A stretch of DNA of 64,000 bases from contig OU612073.1 in assembly GCA_914767715.1 (NCBI GenBank), forward strand, positions 15,066,001 to 15,130,000, read 5' to 3'. The DNA comes from Membranipora membranacea (lineage: Eukaryota; Bryozoa; Gymnolaemata; Cheilostomatida; Membraniporidae). The notes under the pieces were generated by a model. It did not search any database, was not told the DNA's origin, and worked only from the letters and a program-made list of their open reading frames with translations. Below are positions 1 through 11,256 of this stretch, one piece after another; position 1 is the stretch's first letter; every line of letters begins with the position of its first letter. The position numbers and the translations under genes were made by a program.

Positions 1-10
1 AAATCCTTAC

Positions 11-192
11 CTTAGCTCCCCATGAAGACGCTAGCTGTATGGCTATGAGCCCATTATCACTAGCTGCTGACATAATGAGCACAGTATTACCTGTGGTGAT
101 TTTACCATGATAAACCATAGCTGTGTACGCCCTAACAGCTGGTCCTAAGCATGGTGCCGCGTCTGTGTGGGTTCGTGCTGACGGTACTTTCA
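11..192 (-). pseudogene. Duplicated single exon of a CRYZL1-like gene (second copy of exon 4)
   Basis: This 182-nt segment reads open on the minus strand and matches exon 4 of the CRYZL1 homolog at 8350-8531 in length, phase and almost every residue (it contains AVRAYTAMVYHGKITTGN and ends SSWGAK). Both splice sites are kept: an acceptor CTTCAG before it and a GTAAGG donor after it. The intron on its upstream side also resembles the other copy, so the duplication was genomic and not a retrocopy. I did not see a matching copy of exon 3 in the 5 kb upstream of it (between 192 and 5267). It is therefore either one exon of a paralogous gene with rearranged neighbours, continuing off the left edge, or an isolated exon remnant. 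The reading frame is intact, so calling it a pseudogene is tentative. Confidence 0.6.
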
Positions 193-639
193 CTGAAGAA
201 AAGAAAAGAGGAGGTGAATTAGAATAATTTACAACTTACAGGACTGAAGAAAATCTAATGCTGGAATTTACTCTCATAAGAAGGTTATTCCTGGCATTTA
301 TGATGATGAGAATATATGTTAAATTTTGTTTATTTTACGCGAATGGCATGCACTCCTGCAGACGCGTGCTGAGGTTTACGGAAAATCCAATGCAAAAATA
401 TTGCTCTCATACAAAAGTTGTTATGGGCATTTAAATGTATACAGTATATACAAATGATACAGTGTAAATTCAGATATGCAGCGGATTTTATTTTGACATC
501 ATGGGATCAACCTTGAAGGCCCAAGCTTACTGAATGAAATTCTTCGTCCTCCGATTGTATCCAGTACCCAGCAGTTGGTTGTGTGTTTCGGAATTACTTG
601 CCTTGGCTATTGTCAGAGAAGAGCATACTTCTGATCATT

Positions 640-1070
640 TTCAACAGGTCTCCGACCAGCGTTCATCATTGAAGACAAATCATTAGCACAATGTCGCGCG
701 GAAGAGTCTTTTCTATGCCTGCACAATATGGGCCACTCGGCGGCTTCTACAACACAAACATGTGTAGTGTTAACCCCGGCGGGGGGCCGTCGGGCAGTGG
801 GCAAAAGAATGGGGGGGCTCAGACTAGTGTAGCTGCAGCCTCAAAAATATGTCTCAGTTGATGAAGACTGGTCGATGATGCGCTTACTTTCCTCGTGATC
901 ATTTATGAACCATGCATACTGAGTTCCTATTGGCTAACAACTGAGCATGATTCATGTGACCTATGGGTTATAATGAAATTCTATGTATGTATGAAAAAGA
1001 CTCTACCGCACGACATGGTGTTAATGATTTGCCTTCTACGGTGAACCCTGATTGGGCACCAGAAGCAGAG
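640..1070. repeat. Imperfect inverted repeat (MITE-like or diverged foldback)
   Basis: The minus strand of about 640-722 and the plus strand of about 984-1070 share an aligned stretch: each contains AAAAGACTCT, then an ACGACAT/GCGACAT block, then AATGATTTG. The two arms translate to similar but meaningless peptides, showing that the similarity is at DNA level. About 260 bp separate the arms. No target-site duplication was identified. Confidence 0.45.
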
Positions 1071-1199
1071 CAGACCAGAAGGAGAGCAGACAACAATATC
1101 CTGCAAAAAAAACCTCCTTTGTCTCATCTAGTCAGCGTGATCTCAATAATTTGGGTCATCTGATGAACTGTAGCTGTATTGAAATTATAATCAATTGAT

Positions 1200-1272
1200 A
1201 AAAATATCATAATGCCATAATAAACAGATTGTCATTAACTTTTTATCCTGTGAGGATTTAATTGTTTTTGAA
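1200..1272 (+). repeat. Direct repeat copy A (partner at 2540-2611)
   Basis: The segment runs from AAAATATCATAATGCCATAA to the T-rich GAGGATTTAATTGTTTTT block and recurs nearly identically at 2540-2611. In this copy the end of the repeat extends into a hairpin (1252-1288) with 18-nt arms differing at one base. Confidence 0.6.
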
Positions 1273-1288
1273 AAACAATCAAATCCTC
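1252..1288. repeat. Near-perfect hairpin
   Basis: GAGGATTTAATTGTTTTT is followed after one base by its reverse complement with a single mismatch. The stem would be 18 bp with almost no loop. It could be an element terminus or a cruciform; no T-tract or gene context suggests a terminator. Confidence 0.6.
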
Positions 1289-2449
1289 ATGGATGCAAAC
1301 AACATTCATCTCGACATACTGCCGGGATTCCTGATATTCCTCAATGACAGCCAAAGTATTTATGGCAAATATCACCCAATAACACTTATGCCAACACGTT
1401 GACTTGAATCCAAAATGAAAACCTTCAACACATTGGCTTATATCTCAAATTGACAGCTAACTACCAGAAGTTTTAGGCAGACCAGAAAAATCTTGCCTTC
1501 TCCCATCTGACTCTGTATGTTATACGTTTGTGTCCATCCATTCAAAATGGCTCCAAACCCAAAAATGTGAAAGCACCAAAGAGTTATTATCACCCTGAAT
1601 ATGAAAAGCCTTTCAAAATTACCAAATCTACGCAAACCACTTATCTCACACACAATCAACACAATCACAGGCCATGGACAGTTCAAGTCTCACCTGACTA
1701 AATTAAGATTTGCCGATGAGTCCTCATGAACTGGTTGTGGTGCAAACCTGGATGCCCATATTCACTATGTTTACCATTGTTCCAAATACAATAGCATTAG
1801 ACAATTTCCAAAAACCAATTACACTCTGGATAAACCAACTGTCATCCAGGAAACCAAAATACGCATCGAGGTTCCAGATCTTGTTGACTTCATTGGTCAG
1901 TCAAGCAAGTTTAATAACCATTAGATGCAAGAGCAAACTTGCTTTCCGGGGCCTCTGAGTACTATGGGTACCTGTATCTGTACTCTGATAATACAACCAT
2001 GTTGCATTATCCCCCATCAAAGACAATACAAGACATCCATCGAACAACATTGGACAGGTTACCATGCCTATTCCTGTTCGTCTTTGAATGTTGGTGAACC
2101 CTGCTTGGGGACCAGACACAGAGAAGACGAAAACCAGAAGCGAACAGACGGGAGAGCAGCAGGTTCCCATACCCGTTCTTGTCCGTCTCTGAATGTTTTC
2201 AATCCATTTTGGTCTGTCAAACAAGGCAGGAAAAATATTTTCTGCCCGCCCGCCCGCTCATCAAAAGGATTTGTGTGTCCCTGCAGCAAATATGTCTCTC
2301 TCCCAAAACATTTCTGGCAGTCTGTCAACAAAATAGGAAAATATGGAAAAGCCCATTTGTTATTAGGCTCTCTGCTCCAAACAATTTGTCCCTCTGATAC
2401 AGGGCGGACACGGGCAGACAGAATCATTACGCCACAATTGGCCCAAAAT

Positions 2450-2712
2450 TAGCTATTCTAAACCCTAGCTAATATTCACTACTCTAGAGTAGAGCATACA
2501 TGAAACAATGTTATCAGAAAACAAACATAAAAGTGATACAAAATATCAAAATGCCATAATAAACGGATTGTCATTAACTTTGTACTCTGTGAGGATTTAA
2601 TTGTTTTTCAATGAAAACTAGCTAATCTGAACCCCAGGTAATACTCACTAATTTAGGGGTAGAGCTTACATGAAACAATATTATTAGTACAAAATGATAA
2701 AAGTGATATCAT
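2450..2712 (+). repeat. Tandemly arranged direct repeats around an AACCCYAG..TAGAGC..ACATGAAACAAT unit
   Basis: Segments 2450-2548 and about 2622-2712 share the order TAGCTAAT, ACTCACTA, TAGAGC, TACATGAAACAAT and AAAAGTGATA. The first copy is followed by the 2540-2611 direct repeat. Together with 1200-1272 this shows a locally duplicated, presumably transposon-derived block immediately upstream of the candidate peptide gene. Confidence 0.5.
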
Positions 2713-2848
2713 AAATCAATCCGCATCCAATATTGAGATTCCTGGAATCAACGTGGCTTGCAGTGTGGCGAGTATCAGCACATCCTACAGTAACATTCGG
2801 ACTTCTCACTGTTACAGTTATTCAGATTTTTACACAGAACTTAACAGA

Positions 2849-3813
2849 ATGTTTTACTCATTAAGCATCAGATTATGCTGCCGAATGATTCTAGTGCTGG
2901 CTGCAGTGATCTCTCAGACCGCTGGAGAAGAGGTAGGTTTTTAAGTTTCAGAAATATTTAGAAAACTAAAAACTTTTTTGTGCACTGGGAGCGCGCTCTG
3001 TGCAACGACGGCTTTGGCGGACAACGCACGCACTGGTACAACCGTTAGTCGAGGCGGGGGCAACCAATCGGTGTTTTGCGAAACTCGTGCCAGCACGGAC
3101 TTCTGAATTAGAATTGAGTTTTCTATGTCTATTGTAAGAAATGGGCTAAATACACAAAATAGCTGTGTCCTAACCATATTGTAAATGAATCCTAAGGCCA
3201 AACAAAGGTTGACTTGAGTCCTCTGGATCATTGTACCGCAGATATGAATACCCTGGTATACTGAGAAGTGCAATAAGTTTGAATTTCCTCACAAAATAAG
3301 TTTGCCAGAATCCAAACAGGTTTTCATACAGATTTATGTCGAAAAAGGCGCATCTGTCTTGCATTCCTTGCCTTAACTATAGGCGCCAGCTCCAAGCAAT
3401 TGGATTCAATCATTATAATAAATCATTTACATCTATCATGTATATGAATTTTCTGTTTACTTATTTGTTTGCTATATGTTCATAAATATAAATAGATTGT
3501 AGTTTTCAAGTATAATACATGTGTGATTATGACTTTAGGAATCAGGAAATGGGGGACAAGTTAAAGTTGAGCTGCATCCTTCCAATTTCTCTCCATCAGT
3601 TATGAGATCAGATCCTTTTACTGAGGTTAAGCCAACACGAGAAGATGATTCCAGAACAAAAACAGTGAAGAGACAGTGTATGTATCACAAACAATTTACC
3701 GCCATCATTAAAATTTGAGTTCAGAACATAATATTGCAGTGCATACTGCAGGAAGTGATGATCAAGGATCTATATGTGGTCATGGAGGGTCAGGATGTCA
3801 ATCTTATTCATGA
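2849..3813 (+). CDS. Candidate secreted peptide precursor with KR cleavage site and C-terminal cysteine pair
   Basis: Three exons join in phase: 2849-2932 (28 codons), 3539-3677 and 3740-3813, giving 98 residues. Donors are GTAGGT and GTATGT; acceptors are CTTTAG and TTGCAG. Residues 1-26 read as a signal peptide: a second Met at 13 is followed by hydrophobic ILVLAAVIS, then a small-residue TAG cleavage region. Residues 29-71 are hydrophilic and free of cysteine, like a propeptide. Lys72-Arg73 is a dibasic convertase site. The predicted 25-residue product starts with Gln74, which could become pyroglutamate, and contains Cys87 and Cys94 spaced by GHGGSG, then QSYS and a stop. I recognise no known peptide family. 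Signal, propeptide, dibasic site and a Cys loop are typical of neuropeptide or hormone precursors; the function is inference. It sits just downstream of a repeat block, so a chance model is possible. Confidence 0.45.
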
Positions 3814-5266
3814 GCTTATATCAGTGCATAGCACCAATATTCTCTTCCGTAAATCTTTCTATGCATCTCATATTGTAGTTGGCACACCAACAGGATATAC
3901 TGCAACTAAAACATGCGGCGCTGTGTGTGGAAGGCCCCCCTCAAGAACTGGAATATAGGATCAGGTGAAGAAATCAATTGAGCGAATCCTACTGAGTTAA
4001 CGCCTCCAGAAATTGACCTGTTATACACCATGTGCTTGCTGGCTGCGTAGACATATTCTGCTTTGGACAAACATTTTTGCTGAAATATATTTGAACTTAA
4101 ACTTTTTCTTTCAAACGTTCCAACCTAGACTTTCAACTTTTTAATTTCTAATCACTTTTAATTTTAACCTTCATTACATTCATCACAGAGTGTTGATGTA
4201 TATATATGATGTTGTTTCTGACTACAATTAGAGTACCAACAAATGCTTGATGCTTACAACTTACAAACAATTTACCTGAATAAATAATAATAATAATAAA
4301 TAATCTGTCAAATCATTAACAATTTGAAAGTGACAGGCATGTCACTGCTTTTCAAAACTACTCCCCCCCCCCAATCATTATTTAATTCCAACTATTCAAG
4401 AAGAAGTGATTTTTATCACATAAATAACTCATATTTCTCATGTTTTTTTGATTCGGCGTAGTTTGAGCTTCAAGGGATTCTGAAGTTTCGGAACACATTT
4501 TCTTCCACGGAGCAAAAATGGGCAGCCATGGCATGAAAAACAGATTTACCAGTCATATCCTTAAAAATATAATATAATCCATTGAATAAGTATCTGAGTA
4601 TCTTTTATGTCACAAAATGTCAAGAAAATATTTAGGTCAGAATAAGAGCAGTGGTATAAATAAGCAGAATTGATATTGTGCATAACATAGAGTTTAGTCA
4701 GCAGCCACCGCTGTGGGGGGTGTAACATTGTGTTATACATGATGATTGAATCTCACAATAAAAGATAACCTAGATAACCACTTACTTCCTTCTCCTGTTT
4801 CATTGCACATGCTCAAAGAGTAAACTCAGGACTCTATTCTTAGTAAAATTGTGGCGTTTTCCATCTATTTCAAGCTGAATTCAATACAAGGATGCCAAAG
4901 AAGTGGCCTTTCGCATTTGCAACCTCTGTTCCCCTTTCATAATAAGTCACTGCGCTGCTAAAATAGATATCGGTTTTTTTATTAACTGCAGCAGGTCAGT
5001 CAGACCTACAAATTATTGTGTAGAAAATATTGAAAATCAACAAATTGACCTGAATGTACATAAAATATACCGTGAATGCGGGAACACCATCTCAATAATC
5101 ATATTTGTTTGCGGTTGCTTAAAATGGCAACACAAGGTAAGGGGTAGTACCTGCATATGCTGTCACATAAAAATGAGAATTAACGGTTCCAGAAAACAAA
5201 TTAAAAGTGGTTGTTGTCATTATTAAGAATTGCAAAGCGAAAAATAAAAAAATGTCTGTAAACACT
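3814..5266. other. Intergenic, no gene supported
   Basis: AT-rich DNA between the candidate peptide gene (+) and the 3' end of CRYZL1 (-). It contains an AAT run near 4285-4300 and a C-run near 4363. The longest open frame (4903-5226) has no recognisable domain and no supporting splice or start context. Confidence 0.6.
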
Positions 5267-8200
5267 TCACAGCCCAAACTTTGAGCCCTCCATATACATC
5301 ACTGTAGCACCAATCTGTCTCTCAGGCATTGCGGGTAATACCACTTCGGCATCAGAGAACTTCAGTGTCCTCGACACATGGGACCTACAAGTACAATAAA
5401 TATGTCATAATTGTTCACTACACCACTCATAGAATAACTTATAAAACACACTAGAAAAGTGATGTAAGCTCGAGTTAAGTTTGACCAAGGTTGGAACTTA
5501 TATAAAGGATCAGGTTGACAAGATTTTGACTGACCATAAATTTTGTTATTTCTAGCAAACTAGTAATATTTTCCTCCTGTGAATACTCTATTCATTTATA
5601 TAAAGTGGTAATGTAACTTAGCAAGGTTTACATCAGATAGTTCAGACATGAACCTTTGGTCTGCTGGCATCAGAACTTAGTGACTTACACTGAAGGTTTA
5701 TAGCTTTGACTTACCTTATCACCCCTCCAGCTAGCTTATCCATGATGTCGTTGAGTAAGTGTAGATATTTGCCCTGCTGTACATGTGAAGAGTTCCAGGC
5801 AGGCTCAAATAAGTAACTGATAGAAGCATTTCTCATGAACAACATCATAGAATCCGGCGGATCAAGCTGTAATTTAAAGTGTCATGTAAAATGAAGAAAA
5901 AGCCAATTTTAAATCTCTAAGATAAATCGGTTATAATTCATCATTAAAGAAAAACAAAAAGTTCTAAATTGAAACGGAAAATATTTATATCTTGACATGG
6001 TCCAGTTATATTTAGCCACGGTCACGCAAATCCAAGAATGTTCAATATTCAGAAATAATAAATGTTACGAGGGTGAGTAGTACAAATCATGAATAGTTTG
6101 GAAATTTCGATTCCGATGCTAAAGTTTAGTCTACTTCCAACGAATGAAAAATGGATAAATGGGTAAAACAATTCAAGAAGGACTTGTTGGGAAAATACCT
6201 GGAGGTTAGCTTGTGATGTTATCCATTTGCCGTTTACAGCTAAGCATGATATTATACTATGCTTTGATGGTGACTGAGGTAAACATGACTCCTGTGAACT
6301 GTGGTCATCAGAATACATTCTGACTAGAAAATTGAAAAATATAACTCCCTTATTGTACGAAAAACATAGATAATAATGTCTCTGAATCCTGATACATGTT
6401 TCTAATTACACACAAACATCCATATTATTCGACACATAAATAAGTAAACCCCATAAACACATATTAAAATACTACATATAATTTAAAATGTTAATAGCAC
6501 CTTAAATATTGTTTGCGCACTATATCCTACAATGTAAGAATACAGGACTGTCCAACTTTATTTGAGCAGAACAACACACCGCAGGTCCCAATTTTTACCT
6601 GGCATTCCTCAATTGCTCACTGTTTGATGATATTATATAACGTCAGGGTGAAAAATTGAGAAACAAGTTTGCCTGTTTGAAAAACAAAGAGAGCTTGGAT
6701 TCTGAGTGAAATGATTGATGCAAGGATTTAGAACAATGATCCTCACTCAAGGTAACTCCGATCTCAGTCCAATCATGGATCATTCCTGTATGACTCACCG
6801 CCATCATCTATAATCATATCAACTCCCAGCGAGCCTGTCTCCTCCATAACTACAGATACAAGTGAGGAGTTCTTACTACCCAGGTCTATTATCTGTTCTA
6901 TAAATCACAAAACAAGCACATCATAAGACATCACAATCATTAACTAGCCTGTCTCAAATAGCTTTGTTGGTATGGGAGGAAGAAGGATCACCCCAGCAAA
7001 ACTTATCAAGACAGGCCCCATCCGTCAGAACTAAGTTTATTTGACCCTCTTATTTTGCTGGTGACAGTGTAAATATCAAGCTTGCTGGCAGTTAAGTGGA
7101 AGTGCTCAGACTCCAAATGAGGGAAATTAGGGGCAACCTGGGGGGTCTTTCAATTAGAAAGAGTGATCCTTTACTAAAGCAAGTTATCACTATCACATCG
7201 CTCAAAATTATCACTCACTTGGTGTTTCAATTAGAGAAAATCGCTCCCAAATCGCTCACTCAGAATGTATATAGTTCCATCAAGTGACTGAACGATCTGA
7301 AAGCGAGACCCCTAGAAGGTATCGCTCACTCAGTGAGTGAGCGATAAGATTGCGATTTTGGCTGTTTCTACCGCTAACCACAAGATATTGTTTTTCGAAT
7401 ATTCAAGAATTGGCTGATATTCAAGTCTCACCATCACTTAATTTGAATCCTTGAATATAACTCTCCTGTAGGGTAACATTGAGGAGGGGAGAGGGGGGAT
7501 GGTTTGATACAAAAAAATAAGAACTAAAAATGAAGTTACCGATGTTTGGATAAGTTTTCTCCAGAAATCCCCTCTCTTCATCACCGCAAACAGTGGCTAT
7601 CACCTGCAATCATTATTCATATCAATAATTACACAAAGGCGGGCTTACATAATTACCATGGGAGGTTCCAGTGTCAATTACCAGCATTGTTTATCATCTA
7701 TCATAGTTTTTTTTCTTTCCGAGTGACTTACCTCACCACCATTTCAAATATTCTCTCTATGGACTACAGGTATATAGCAGGGCACAACGCAACATTTCAG
7801 AGTCTATATACGCATAGACTTGTAATAAGACAGGGGCAATACACTATGGTCCCATGCTTCGAATGAGTGGTCCACTCCCATATCGAATGAAGAATGATTA
7901 CGATTGCCATGATGAAAAAAAAAAGATCCCAGATTTGAACCCGGGCCTCCCGCATTCAAGTTATTGTGACTATGCACGCTACCCATTCATCTACGCCGCT
8001 GATGCAATTTAATGTGGTTCCCCATTTCGAAAGAATAAACGCGAGCTTATGCTTACGGAAGTTGACCTAAATGCTATTTCCATGTATCGATTGCCCCTCA
8101 CATAGGGAACATAGTGAATGTGTGATATACACTCTCAATCTATCATGGCTTGTGTAATACAAGCATAGCAGCCAAGTACAAACCAGATGAATTAATATTC

Positions 8201-9180
8201 TAATTCTTTTTTTCTTCTTCACATATGAGCCAATTACTATAAAACCAATGAACTGAAGAGGGAGTTCATTGATAAAACACTCTTATAAAATGATTGCAAT
8301 AGCAGTCGCTTTTGGTGTTTCAAAAGTAGATGTCACATAAAATTCTTACCTTAGCTCCCCAAGAGGATGCGAGCTGTATCGCTATGAGTCCGTTATCACT
8401 AGCTGCTGACATAATGAGGACAGTATTACCTGTGGTGATTTTACCATGATACACCATAGCTGTGTATGCCCTGACAGCTGGTCCCAAACATGCTGCTGCA
8501 TCCGTGTGAGTTCGTGCTGACGGTACTTTCACTGAAGAGAAGAAGAGGTGAATTAGATTCATTAAATATACAACATTCAGTAGTACACATACCACTGCAC
8601 AACACACAGGTCTTCAGCTAGAAACCATTTGTCAAGTGTTGTTTCGATGCCTTCTCTAGTACAACCTTGACATGGTTGGCTCCAGCAGCATGAAGGCACC
8701 CCTGTGTGTTGATGAGCATCTCAATCCATCTCTTCCAGCTGCAGTGCATACTGTCAGTTTCAGTATTTTGAAATTTGACATCAAATTTATATTGTATAAA
8801 TATTCCTTCCATCATATGAATCTTGGAAGGGCCTTACATTGACTGAGGTCACTGAATTAGATCTTATTTGATTTGGTTGGATGAGAGTATATATATATAT
8901 ATATATACATATACTCACGTCCATTTATGGTCTCGATACCCTCTGGGAATACCATAGAATATAATAACTCTATGGAGAATACCCTGTGAGAAACCTTGAT
9001 GTTGCTAAGTTTTTTGTTTCCGGCATCAGGACGGGTCTACGGACTAGATCCTGATGGAGCACAGGAGCATTTGAGGTCAGATGCTCTTTCTGACACCTCC
9101 ATGATACGCCGGAATTGAACACGGGACCTCTCGATTGAATGACCCATGTCTTACCCATTGCACCACGGCCGCTGCTAGTA

Positions 9181-9225
<45 letters not shown>

Positions 9226-10464
9226 TTTATTATATTCAGCGACCAATGTATCATGACAATTCTGAAGCTGTTGCAAATTGGCTCAAGCTTGATCTGGGAG
9301 GGACCAACACAGGCATCCATCAAAATATTTACAGTAACATACCTATGTCCAGTTCATGAACATCACATTCATCTGCACAGGCTGACGACTTTGAGAAGGG
9401 TGAGATGATTCCACAAACATTGTCTCCTACATCAAAACGTGTCACAGCAGACCCGATATCATCTACCTCACCACTGAACGCTGTACATGCTGGAAACGAT
9501 TTGTGAGTCGTCTTACTAGACAAGAATCTGTAGACCTAAAATAGTTATTCCCATATAATAAAATCTCCAGACATACTAAGACATGATAGCCAATTCAATG
9601 TATTTTAGTGACAAAAATCTGTATACCTATTGAACCAATAGATCTGATTTTGAGTTGTTTTTTTTTAAAAGCACCAGAAGTGACATGCTGGTAGATTTAT
9701 TCATCAATTTAAAATTCTCATAAAATCGAAAACTTCGATGAAACACAGCGGCGTTGTGTCAAAATTAAAAATCTGACCACATAAAAGCTTTCATTTTTTT
9801 TGTCACTGTAAACATGATTATTTGAGATGCCACAAAGATTAAGAGTTTAGTTTCATAAATAAACAACTGGCAGTTTTCATGGCACCAAAGGATAAAATGT
9901 CAATACAGGGCAGTTAACTTAATTCAAACCTCTGGGGACCGCAAATATTTGTCCTAATTAAGCAGAGTTTGAATTTTAGTGTTGATAAGATAAACTTACT
10001 TCCACATTGGGCCTATTAACAGCGGCAGCGCACACTTTCACACGTACTCCATGACTGTCTAACGGGTTTCCATCTAAAAGCTAAAATATTGAATAAGGAA
10101 AACGTCCGAAAAATTGAAAGGCAATCCATTGTGGATTAATGAAATCACCAACATGTGTGAGCAGCTATCAATTTTCATTTGCATATGTTGTTTTTCATTT
10201 ACACATTCACAACTCATCCTAGTTAGATGTTTATACACTAGTGCAATAATTTCTAGCTGACACTTTTCTTGAGTTCTCGCTTCACAACAATGTAACGCAC
10301 ACTCTTTGACATATTATCTGTACAGAATGCATATAGTAGAATGGTGAAGAAGAAGGTTGAAGTAGAAGTGTGAAACAGAAGCGCGAAGTCGACATAGTGT
10401 TAAAACAAACCTCCGATGTAAAGCTCAGGTGTTCAGGTTCTACTTTTACTCTTACGCTCCGCAT
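5267..10464 (-). CDS. CRYZL1: Quinone oxidoreductase-like protein 1 (zinc-less MDR family)
   Basis: Nine exons on the minus strand join in phase: 10411-10464, 10000-10080, 9343-9535, 8350-8531, 7540-7603, 6799-6897, 6199-6323, 5715-5866 and 5267-5384. They give 355 residues; the vertebrate protein is about 350. The order of conserved blocks follows CRYZL1: an N-terminal GVRVKVCAAAVN strand, the GEVDDIG / FDVGDNVCGI groES-like fold, VRAYTAMVYHGK and NTVLIMSAASDNGLIAIQLA at the nucleotide-binding fold, EETGSLGVDMIIDDG, and a C-terminal VQQGKYLHLLNDIMDKLAGG block. MDR reductases bind NAD(P)H; CRYZL1 itself has no firmly established substrate, and the glycine motif here is degenerate (MSAASDNGLIA). 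The start is the Met of exon 1, followed by in-phase splicing. The gene is head-to-head with MVD, 792 bp apart. A near-identical extra copy of exon 4 lies at 11-192. Confidence 0.9.
7150..7370. repeat. Dispersed repeat (related copy at 61370-61565) in a CRYZL1 intron
   Basis: Shares with 61370-61565 an ordered set of blocks: TTTCAATTAG, CACTCAGAATGTAT, a CATCAA region, GCGAGACCCCTAG, and a final TTTTGGC. The copy here also carries a palindrome at 7321-7345, ATCGCTCACT on each side of CAGTG. It lies in the intron between CRYZL1 exons 6799-6897 and 7540-7603. Confidence 0.5.
7913..8004 (-). repeat. tRNA-derived SINE-like fragment
   Basis: On the minus strand a tRNA-sized stretch (about 7925-7995) shows an A-box-like TAGATGAATGGGTAGCG and a B-box GGTTCAAATC, followed by an eight-base T run. 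Stems do not close into a full cloverleaf, so it is a SINE or tRNA relic and not a functional tRNA. It lies in a CRYZL1 intron. Confidence 0.5.
8889..8908. repeat. (TA)n microsatellite
   Basis: A run of alternating TA of about 20 bp in a CRYZL1 intron; a longer run of the same unit lies at 9179-9224. Confidence 0.8.
8930..9172 (-). repeat. tRNA-derived SINE-like element
   Basis: The minus strand near 9105-9172 has an A-box TGGTGCAATGGGTAAG and a B-box GTGTTCAATTCC about 45 nt later, the spacing of a tRNA promoter. A non-tRNA body follows (about 8930-9104). The element abuts a TA microsatellite. It lies in the CRYZL1 intron between 8531 and 9343. Confidence 0.5.
9179..9224. repeat. (TA)n microsatellite
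   Basis: About 46 bp of nearly pure TA dinucleotide directly beside the SINE-like element. The Tyr-Ile runs in open frames here are produced by this repeat and are not protein. Confidence 0.9.
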
Positions 10465-11256
10465 TTATCTTCTTGTGGGAGAAATAAGATGGAGGTGGTG
10501 CAAAAACCTTTTTCAACCCAAAGCTCTTCCTGCTTGACAAGAACAAATAAAACTCAATCAAAAACAGGGCTCAATTCAGACTCCACTCTCTAGCCTTATC
10601 TCAAAGGCCCAAATAAAGGGCTGCCCTACCAAGACAGGATTACAGCAATTAACATTGAGTACAGGTAGTAATAGATACAAAATGTAGATCAACTGAGACC
10701 CAAGGCCAGAGCATTACATGCAGGGATGGCATGCTTTAACTTGATATTGGATATATCAGAATAGAACAATATGGAGACCTTTATTAATGTAAAGTATGTT
10801 TGAACTTCCCAAAGGTAGTAATTTCTCAAGTCAATCATCTTGCACAATTATGTAACTTATAAGCTATATGTATTGATTGCTTTACTTAAGTCTAGAAAAT
10901 ATCAAAGATTTTCTACAACTACTTGCCTCTACCACAGGTATACTATTTGATAACTCAAAGTTTCAACAAAAATCTGTCACTTTTTTTCATGAGAGGAAAT
11001 AGAAGTGGGCGTGGACAGTGCATGAATTTAGTGCCTCCTTTACAAAAGATAAGTAGCCTTTGTTTCATGATTTTGTATATATATTGATGGATATTTTCTT
11101 TAAGTTCACATTGAATCATTGCTCATAGGCTATAAAGTGAGTCAGGCTATATCTCTTTTTGAAAGTGGCCTGATAACTTTTTGAACTGCTGATTTTTATT
11201 CTACTAACTTCTGGCTCACCATAAGCAGTCTAGAAGCTAAGAAATAAAAAAGAAAT
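10465..11256. promoter_or_regulatory. Shared head-to-head promoter region of CRYZL1 (-) and MVD (+)
   Basis: A 792-bp gap separates the two divergent start codons. It must hold both 5'UTRs and at least one promoter. No TATA box or CpG-rich core stands out. A fragment matching the dispersed CCTACCAAGACAGG motif lies near 10626-10640. Confidence 0.5.

Larger units (their letters stand above)
193..2848. other. Repeat-rich intergenic DNA, no gene supported
   Basis: No exon with a recognisable product was found. The stretch holds an imperfect inverted repeat (arms near 640-722 and 984-1070), a hairpin at 1252-1288, internally repeated sequence around 2054-2220, and two pairs of direct repeats described separately. 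Open frames here (for example 1925-2452) lie in repeated sequence and overlap one another on both strands. Confidence 0.6.

Noticed and set aside
1711-1735. Hammerhead-ribozyme-like core (GATGAGTCC...GAA)
   Set aside because: The required CUGAUGA and GAAA core bases are not all present (CCGATGA, GAAC), and no flanking helices I and III are visible.
1925-2452. 175-codon open frame
   Set aside because: Lies in internally repeated DNA, is overlapped by a comparable open frame on the other strand, and shows no domain or splice context.
4903-5226. 107-codon Cys-rich open frame beginning with a GTG
   Set aside because: No ATG start, no recognisable cysteine pattern, no signal peptide, no partner exons.
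9135-9408. Open frames with Tyr-Ile repeats
   Set aside because: Produced by the TA microsatellite at 9179-9224.
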